NCBI RefSeq assembly: GCF_024199985.1
Contig: NZ_JANARS010000001.1
Location: 310,001-374,000, forward strand
Direction of reading: 5' to 3'
DNA from: Nocardioides pinisoli
Lineage (GTDB): Bacteria > Actinomycetota > Actinomycetes > Propionibacteriales > Nocardioidaceae
Length of the DNA stretch: 64,000 nucleotides
Shown: piece by piece, positions 57,212-64,000 of the stretch
Position numbering within the stretch: the first letter of the stretch is position 1
Layout: each line of letters opens with the position of its first letter
Translations under genes and position numbers: made by a program
Notes under the pieces: generated by a model
What the model was told of the DNA's origin: nothing
What the model saw: the letters and a program-made list of their open reading frames with translations, nothing else
Database searches by the model: none

Positions 57212-58369
57212 ATGCAGTTCGGCATCTTCAGCGTCGGAGACGTCACGACGGACCCGACCACCGGACGCACCCCGTCCGAGGCCGAGCGCATCTCGGCGAT
57301 GACGCAGTACGCCCTCAAGGCCGAGGAGGTCGGTCTCGACGTCTTCGCGACCGGCGAGCACCACAACCCGCCGTTCGTCGTGTCCTCGCCGACGACCCAC
57401 CTCGGCTTCATCGCCGCGCAGACCGAGAAGCTGCTGCTGTCGACCAGCACCACGCTGATCACCACCAACGACCCGGTCAAGATCGCCGAGGACTACGCGT
57501 TCCTGCAGCACCTCTCCGGCGGTCGCGTCGACCTGATGATGGGCCGCGGCAACACCGGTCCGGTCTACCCCTGGTTCGGCAAGGACATCCGCGACGGCAT
57601 CAAGCTCGCGGTCGAGAACTACCACCTGCTGCGCAAGCTCTGGCGCGAGCCGGTCGTCAACTGGCAGGGCCAGTTCCGCACGCCGCTGCAGGGCTACACC
57701 TCGACGCCGGCGCCGCTCGACGGCACGCCGCCCTTCGTCTGGCACGGGTCGATCCGCAGCACCGAGATCGCCGAGCAGGCGGCCTACTACGGTGACGGCT
57801 TCTTCCACAACCACATCTTCTGGAACAAGGAGCACACCGAGCAGATGGTGCGCCTCTACCGCCAGCGCTTCGAGTTCTACGGCCACGGCGCGGCCGACCA
57901 GGCCTACGTCGGCCTGGGCGGGCAGGCCTTCATGGCCTCCACGGAGGCCGAGGCCAAGCGCGTCTTCCGGCCCTACTTCGACAACGCCCCGGTCTACGGC
58001 CACGGCCCGTCGCTGGAGGACTTCTCGCAGATGACGCCGCTGACCGTCGGCACCCCCGAGCAGGTCATCGAGCGCACCCTCGGCTTCGCCGACTACGTCG
58101 GTGACTACCAGCGCCAGATGTTCCTGATGGACCACGCCGGCCTGCCGACGTCGCTGGTGCTCGAGCAGATCGAGATGCTCGGCACCGAGGTCGTGCCGGT
58201 GCTGCGCACGGAGTTCGAGCGCCGTCGGCCGGCCCACGTGCCGAGCGACCCGCCCACCCACGCCTCCCTCGTGGCGGCCGGTCCCGACGCCCCGCACCAC
58301 CTCGTCGAGCCCGCCCGGGCGCGCGTCGAGGAGCTCCAGGCCGAGCAGGCCGCGCAGGTGGGCGCATGA
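57212..58369 (+). CDS. LLM-class flavin-dependent oxidoreductase
   Basis: 385 residues, luciferase-like TIM barrel. EEVGLDVFATGEHHNPPFVVSSPTTHLGFIAA and VDLMMGRGNTGPVYPWFGKD are typical, with SIRSTEIAEQAAYYGDGFF and TVGTPEQVIERTLGFADYVGD later. These enzymes use reduced FMN or F420, here probably FMNH2 from the adjacent CE1759-type reductase. AGGAGG sits before the ATG. Its stop overlaps a 27-codon micro-ORF that leads to the reductase. Confidence 0.9.
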   Translation: MQFGIFSVGDVTTDPTTGRTPSEAERISAMTQYALKAEEVGLDVFATGEHHNPPFVVSSPTTHLGFIAAQTEKLLLSTSTTLITTNDPVKIAEDYAFLQHLSGGRVDLMMGRGNTGPVYPWFGKDIRDGIKLAVENYHLLRKLWREPVVNWQGQFRTPLQGYTSTPAPLDGTPPFVWHGSIRSTEIAEQAAYYGDGFFHNHIFWNKEHTEQMVRLYRQRFEFYGHGAADQAYVGLGGQAFMASTEAEAKRVFRPYFDNAPVYGHGPSLEDFSQMTPLTVGTPEQVIERTLGFADYVGDYQRQMFLMDHAGLPTSLVLEQIEMLGTEVVPVLRTEFERRRPAHVPSDPPTHASLVAAGPDAPHHLVEPARARVEELQAEQAAQVGA

Positions 58370-58449
58370 GCGAGCGGAGCGAGCGAATCATCAGACACAG
58401 CGTCCCCTGTGCCTCATGCGCGCACGGAGCGAAGCGAGTACGCGCATGA
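58366..58449 (+). CDS. 27-codon micro-ORF joining the LLM and FMN reductase genes
   Basis: The ATG at 58366 overlaps the LLM stop (ATGA) and the TGA at 58447-58449 overlaps the reductase ATG (ATGA). The product would be MSERSERIIRHSVPCASC followed by AHGAKRVRA, basic, with a CASC cysteine pair. The sequence AGCGAGCGGAGCGAGCG resembles repeats often found at actinobacterial gene ends. It may serve only to pass ribosomes along, or be a real miniprotein. Confidence 0.4.
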   Translation: MSERSERIIRHSVPCASCAHGAKRVRA

Positions 58450-59108
58450 GTCGTCGCATCGTCGTGGTGACGGCGGGACTGACCGTCCCGTCGTCCACCC
58501 GGCTGCTGGCCGACCAGCTCGCCGAGGCGACCACCGCGCAGGTCACCGCCCGCGGCGAGGCCGCGGAGATCGACTTCATCGAGCTGCGCGAGGTCGCCGG
58601 CGAGCTGGCGACCTTCATGGTCACCGGCGGCATCCCGACCCCGCGGCTGACCGAGCTGCGCGAGCAGGTCGCGGCGGCCGACGGTCTCATCGTGGTGACC
58701 CCGGTCTTCAACGGCAGCTACAGCGGGCTGTTCAAGATGTTCTTCGACGCCCTCGACAAGGACGCGCTGGCCGGTACGCCCGTTCTGATCGCCGCGGCCG
58801 CCGGCAGCGCCCGGCACTCGCTCGTGCTCGACCACGCGCTGCGGCCGCTCTTCGCCTACCTCCGCGCGGTCGTCGTACCGACCTCGATCTTCGCCGCGAC
58901 CGAGGACTTCGGCAGCCACGGGCTGTCGGACCGGATCACCCGCGCCGCGGCTGAGCTCGCCGCGCTGGTCCTGAGCCAGGGCGGCTACGGCGTCGGCGGG
59001 TTCGCGCCCGACCTCGCCGCGCGCCCGCGTCGTACGTCCGGGACCCAGGTCGAGGCCGACGTGACGCCCTTCGGCGACCTGCTGCGCGGGCACAGCGGCA
59101 CGGACTGA
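58446..59108 (+). CDS. CE1759-type NADPH-dependent FMN reductase
   Basis: 220 residues with a flavodoxin-like fold. VVVTAGLTVPSSTRLLADQLAEATT binds FMN phosphate, then GLIVVTPVFNGSYSGLFKMFFDALD and IAAAAGSARHSLVLDHALRPLFAYLRA match the CE1759 family, which supplies reduced flavin to LLM oxidoreductases. The ATG at 58446 is 77 bp after the LLM stop and coupled via the micro-ORF. Confidence 0.88.
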   Translation: MSRRIVVVTAGLTVPSSTRLLADQLAEATTAQVTARGEAAEIDFIELREVAGELATFMVTGGIPTPRLTELREQVAAADGLIVVTPVFNGSYSGLFKMFFDALDKDALAGTPVLIAAAAGSARHSLVLDHALRPLFAYLRAVVVPTSIFAATEDFGSHGLSDRITRAAAELAALVLSQGGYGVGGFAPDLAARPRRTSGTQVEADVTPFGDLLRGHSGTD

Positions 59109-59231
59109 CGCCCTGCCGGGACCACCCGTCCGGGCGCCTACGGAGGTCGGGGGTCCTGCGGGGTGAGCCGGTCGGCGGTCGTCGCGCCTAGCGTCGAGGG
59201 GACCGCGACGACCCCTCGGAAGGACGTGCCC

Positions 59232-61301
<2,070 letters not shown>

Positions 61302-61438
61302 CGGACGCGGTCGGCGTACCCCTGCGGACGCACCCGAGAGGCGGTAACCGCGTGTCACACCGCCCCATGGGTGTGCCCGGTCCGTCGGCGCGGTGGTTAC
61401 GTCGATCACCAGGTACTCACCGAACCCTGGGAGGAACC

Positions 61439-61783
61439 ATGAGTGACACCGTGTGGAGCTACCGCGACACCACGTGGAGCCAGGACAGTGACCTCGTCGG
61501 CTACGACGTCGAGGCGAGCGACGGATCGATCGGGAAGATCGACGAGGCCAGCAGCGAGGCCACGGGCCAGTGGCTCGTCGTGGACACCGGCTTCTGGATC
61601 TTCGGCAAGAAGCGCCTGATCCCCGCCGGCACCGTCACCGGGATCGACCACGACGGCAGGACGGTGATGGTCAACCTCAGCAAGGACGAGATCAAGTCCG
61701 CCCCGGACTACGACAAGGACGACTGGAACGACGACTCCCGCGGTCGTCACACGGACTACTACACGCCCTACTCCAGCCGCTGA
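61439..61783 (+). CDS. PRC-barrel-like protein (114 aa)
   Basis: PRC-barrel pattern: LVGYDVEASDGSIGKIDEASSEATGQWLVVDTGFWIFGKKRLIPAGTVTGIDHDGRTVMVNLSKDEIKSAP. GGGAGGA precedes the ATG. PRC-barrel proteins handle RNA or photosynthetic or stress functions; here a stress-related role next to the catalase is only suggested. A strong terminator follows. Confidence 0.82.
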   Translation: MSDTVWSYRDTTWSQDSDLVGYDVEASDGSIGKIDEASSEATGQWLVVDTGFWIFGKKRLIPAGTVTGIDHDGRTVMVNLSKDEIKSAPDYDKDDWNDDSRGRHTDYYTPYSSR

Positions 61784-61813
61784 CCCTGCTGACCCCGCGC
61801 ACCCCCGCACCGG

Positions 61814-61842
61814 CGCCCCGGACGACACGCTCGTCCGGGGCG
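61814..61842 (+). terminator. Hairpin terminator after the PRC-barrel gene
   Basis: CGCCCCGGACGA pairs with TCGTCCGGGGCG over a 5-nt loop CACGC, a perfect 12-bp stem. Confidence 0.8.
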
Positions 61843-61930
61843 TCGTGTGTCTGCTCGTCCCTTCCCGGGACCTCGACTCGTCACTAGGTTGGATGGTCCA
61901 TCGACCACGCTTCGCCGGGAGGAGCCCGCG

Positions 61931-62353
61931 ATGTCCGTCCTGCTCAACCCCTACCTCAACTTCGCCGACGGCCAGGCCCGTGAGGCGCTGGAGTTCTACG
62001 CCTCGGTGCTCGGCGGCGAGCCCACCTTCATGACCTTCGGCGACATGGGCACCGAGGGACCCCTCGGCGACCAGGTCATGCACGGCCAGCTCGAGACGCC
62101 CGACGGCTTCACGCTGATGGGCGCCGACGCGCCACCCGAGTTCGTCCAGGTCACCTTCGGCGACAACGTCTCGGTCAGCATCGCCGGCGACGACGAGGAG
62201 AAGATGAGGCGGTGGTTCGATGCGCTCAGCGAGGGCGCCCAGGCCGTCACGACCCCGCTCGACAAGCAGCCGTGGGGCGACGTCTTCGGGTCCTTCAAGG
62301 ACCGCTACGGCATCAGCTGGATGGTCAACATCGCCGGCGACGCGGCGTCCTGA
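61931..62353 (+). CDS. VOC-superfamily (PhnB-like) protein
   Basis: 140 residues. LNPYLNFADGQAREALEFYASVLGG is the VOC start and FVQVTFGDNVSVSIAGDD plus WGDVFGSFKDRYGISWMVNIAG is the PhnB-like second half. Metal-binding residues are less clear, and some relatives are not enzymes. GGGAGGAGC lies before the ATG. Function unknown, possibly small-molecule binding or resistance. Confidence 0.85.
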   Translation: MSVLLNPYLNFADGQAREALEFYASVLGGEPTFMTFGDMGTEGPLGDQVMHGQLETPDGFTLMGADAPPEFVQVTFGDNVSVSIAGDDEEKMRRWFDALSEGAQAVTTPLDKQPWGDVFGSFKDRYGISWMVNIAGDAAS

Positions 62354-62396
62354 CGCCTGCCCGAGCTGGCGCCGGATCCGTGCGGCGGACGCGGGA

Positions 62397-63035
62397 TCAC
62401 GCCTCCCAGGCCGGTCCGTGCCCGCCCGCCCGCTCGACGAGGCGGCGCCCGACGTGGCCGGCGTTGGCGAGGCGTACGTCGTCGGGCACAGCGGGGAGGT
62501 TCTCCTCCCAGTCGAGCAGGCAGGACCCGCGGAGCTGCCCCATCCGGGCGGGGCGGCCGAAGAAGAACGGGTGGGCGTGGGCGCCGCCGTCGCCGTAGCG
62601 ACCGATGTGGCAGCGACCGACGCTCGGCAGCTCCTCGACCGCGGCGGCGACCCGCACCATCAGCACACCCATCTCGGCGGCCATGTCGTCGGGCAGGTCG
62701 GCGATGTCGAAGTGCTCGACCGGCCGCAGGATCAGGGACACGGGCAGCTTCATGTCGAGCGCAGCGAGCAGCCAGCGGTCGTTGCGCCATGCGACCCGGG
62801 CGGCCTGCTCGGGCGGCATCGGCTGCCGGCAGAAGCAGTCCGCGGGGTCCTCGCCCGCGCGGGGCGGCTCGGCGTCCTGCAGCGGCTCGAGCTGCTTGAT
62901 CCGCAGGCCGTCGAGCTCGAACGGGAAGATGTCCCACCCCGGCATCGCCTCGATGGACACGGGCAGCCGGCCCTCGGCGTCGGTCGCGGCCGCGACCCGG
63001 GCGTGGAACTCTTCGGCGGTCTCGAGCTGGCTCAT
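62397..63035 (-). CDS. HIT-like hypothetical protein
   Basis: 212 residues. CHIGRYGDGGAHAHPFFFGRPA carries a HIT/GalT-like His motif, and two Cys in DCFCRQPMP may bind zinc. The N-terminal part (FHARVAAATDAEGRLPVS, WDIFPFELDGLRIKQLEPL) is actinobacterial. It may bind a nucleotide; the reaction is unknown. Convergent with the VOC gene. Confidence 0.72.
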   Translation of the reverse strand: MSQLETAEEFHARVAAATDAEGRLPVSIEAMPGWDIFPFELDGLRIKQLEPLQDAEPPRAGEDPADCFCRQPMPPEQAARVAWRNDRWLLAALDMKLPVSLILRPVEHFDIADLPDDMAAEMGVLMVRVAAAVEELPSVGRCHIGRYGDGGAHAHPFFFGRPARMGQLRGSCLLDWEENLPAVPDDVRLANAGHVGRRLVERAGGHGPAWEA

Positions 63036-63220
63036 GGCGCCGAGTCAACCATTAGGGGACCGCAGGCGCGCGGACACAACTCGCCCGGCGCGGTCGGGCT
63101 GAGCGTGGCCGGGCCGACCGGACGGCACTTCTGTCCGCGCGTCCACGCCCGATCGGCGCCGCGCGTGCGGCGCTGGTGCCACGATGGCCTCGACACCGGC
63201 TCGGGACACGGGGGTACGAC

Positions 63221-63775
63221 ATGGGGGCACGGCGGCGCGGCAGGCATGACGCGGCACGAGTGGCCGGCGCGCTGGCAGCCGCCGCGCTGCTGGTGGGCGG
63301 CGGGGCCTACGCCTGGCACTGGCACACGCACCCCAGCGTCTTCCCCGATGCCGGCAACGCGTGGTCCGGTCCGCTGCGCGAGGGGAGGGACTTCATGGCG
63401 ATCGGCATCACGTACAGCGGGACGGGCGCTGGAGAGTCCGTCGTCATCGAGTCGGTCGCGCCCAGGGTGCGCAACGACACCGCGGGGGCGAGCTATGAGT
63501 TCTTCGTCTGCACCCAGCGACCGGGACAGCCGGAGCCGCAGCTGGGGATGCTCTCCGGGCAGCGCAGCTTCGAGCAGTCTTGCCCGGACGCCGAGCCAGT
63601 CCGGGAGGGGACGCGGCTCCGCACCGGCGGGACCCCGGCCCAGCAGCTGGTGATGCTGGTGCGGATGGACGAGCCGGGCGTGGCCGCCACCAAGGGCGTC
63701 GAGCTGACCTACGCGCGCGGGCTGCAGAGCGGCATGCAGCTCATCGGCCCGCGGGTGCGCCTCACGTCAGGCTGA
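63221..63775 (+). CDS. Membrane-anchored or secreted hypothetical protein
   Basis: 184 residues with one N-terminal helix (RVAGALAAAALLVGGGAYAW), a His-rich turn (HWHTHP) and a beta-rich domain (DFMAIGITYSGTGAGESVVIESVAPRV, ASYEFFVCTQRPGQPE, CPDAEPVREGT, ELTYARGLQSGMQLIG). Two cysteines may form a disulfide. No family recognised. Confidence 0.68.
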   Translation: MGARRRGRHDAARVAGALAAAALLVGGGAYAWHWHTHPSVFPDAGNAWSGPLREGRDFMAIGITYSGTGAGESVVIESVAPRVRNDTAGASYEFFVCTQRPGQPEPQLGMLSGQRSFEQSCPDAEPVREGTRLRTGGTPAQQLVMLVRMDEPGVAATKGVELTYARGLQSGMQLIGPRVRLTSG

Positions 63776-63785
63776 CCGCCGCGCA

Positions 63786-64000
63786 TCACCAGGGAGAGGG
63801 CTGGTAGTCCTTCACGAAGCAGCCGAAGAGGTCGGTGCCGCCCTCGCCGAGCACGATGGGGTCGTAGACGCGGGCGGCCCCGTCCACGAGGTCGAGCGGG
63901 GCGTGCCAGCCCTCTGCGGCGATCCGCAGCTTCTCGTGGTGGGGGCGCTCGTCGGTGATCCAGCCGGTGTCGACGGCGGTCATCAGGATGCCGTCGGTCT
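63786..64000 (-). CDS. Truncated C-terminus, possibly SDR-family oxidoreductase
   Basis: The last ~71 codons of a gene that starts beyond the right edge. The visible end GILMTAVDTGWITDERPHHEK, LDLVDGAARVYDPIVLGEGG and FVKDYQPSPW resembles the C-terminus of certain actinobacterial SDR oxidoreductases. The nucleotide-binding and catalytic parts are outside the window, so the family call is tentative. Confidence 0.6.
   Translation of the reverse strand, partial: TDGILMTAVDTGWITDERPHHEKLRIAAEGWHAPLDLVDGAARVYDPIVLGEGGTDLFGCFVKDYQPSPW

Overview
The window comes from a high-GC actinobacterium, most likely a Nocardioides-like member of the Propionibacteriales (inference). Support: very strong GC bias at third codon positions, a mycothiol-dependent (MDMPI) enzyme family, CsoR copper control, ANTAR regulation, WXG100 proteins, a WS/DGAT enzyme, and many starts lying exactly 6 nt after a TAnnnT-type -10 box, as expected for leaderless actinobacterial mRNAs. 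It is chromosomal in character. I found no rRNA, tRNA, CRISPR array, integrase or transposase.

Layout. 1-5 kb: a truncated lipoprotein gene, a tandem pair of secreted RTX-like proteins, and a divergent zinc-protease/RimK-type ligase pair. 5-8.7 kb: a visibly less GC-rich stretch with a two-gene operon (PD-(D/E)XK-fold protein plus a Lys/Ala-rich protein with duplicated calcium-loop repeats) and about 0.9 kb of largely non-coding or decayed DNA. 8.7-20.5 kb: a UvrA2-type ABC ATPase, a nucleotidyltransferase, secreted proteins, an M23-like peptidase homologue, a PLP dehydratase, serA, a GNAT, an SGNH hydrolase and an MDMPI protein. 20.6-24 kb: a six-gene polymorphic-toxin operon with two WXG100 partners, a GH-E (HNH/EndoVII) nuclease toxin, ankyrin and DUF2185 immunity candidates and an unrecognised last gene. 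24-35.5 kb: a divergent DUF305/LVIVD pair, secreted proteins, a trypsin-like protease, an HdeD-lipase fusion, an ArsO-like monooxygenase, PAS-ANTAR and WS/DGAT. 35.6-42.3 kb: a NarL-type two-component system, membrane proteins, a DUF4956-VTC pair and EcsC.

42.4-50.2 kb: a secreted hydrolase, then a CitA/DcuS-type sensor and its regulator convergent with a tctCBA tricarboxylate transporter operon. The tct operon is bracketed by REP-like palindromes, including a 151-bp tandem array. 50.2-54 kb: a copper operon (csoR, copZ, a His-rich exported protein, copA) behind a clear CsoR operator. 54-64 kb: an atypical LuxR regulator with Glu at the usual phospho-Asp position, a GDPD, a TPR protein, an LLM/FMN-reductase pair joined by a 27-codon micro-ORF, a large-subunit catalase, PRC-barrel, VOC and HIT-like proteins, and a truncated gene at the right edge.

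The clearest systems are the contact-dependent or T7SS-type toxin-immunity operon, copper homeostasis (CsoR, CopZ, CopA), the sensor/regulator/TctCBA tricarboxylate uptake set, and the flavin oxidoreductase pair. The most original material is the unassigned last gene of the toxin operon, the PD-(D/E)XK operon, the palindromic array beside tct, and the micro-ORFs that bridge genes by stop/start overlaps.
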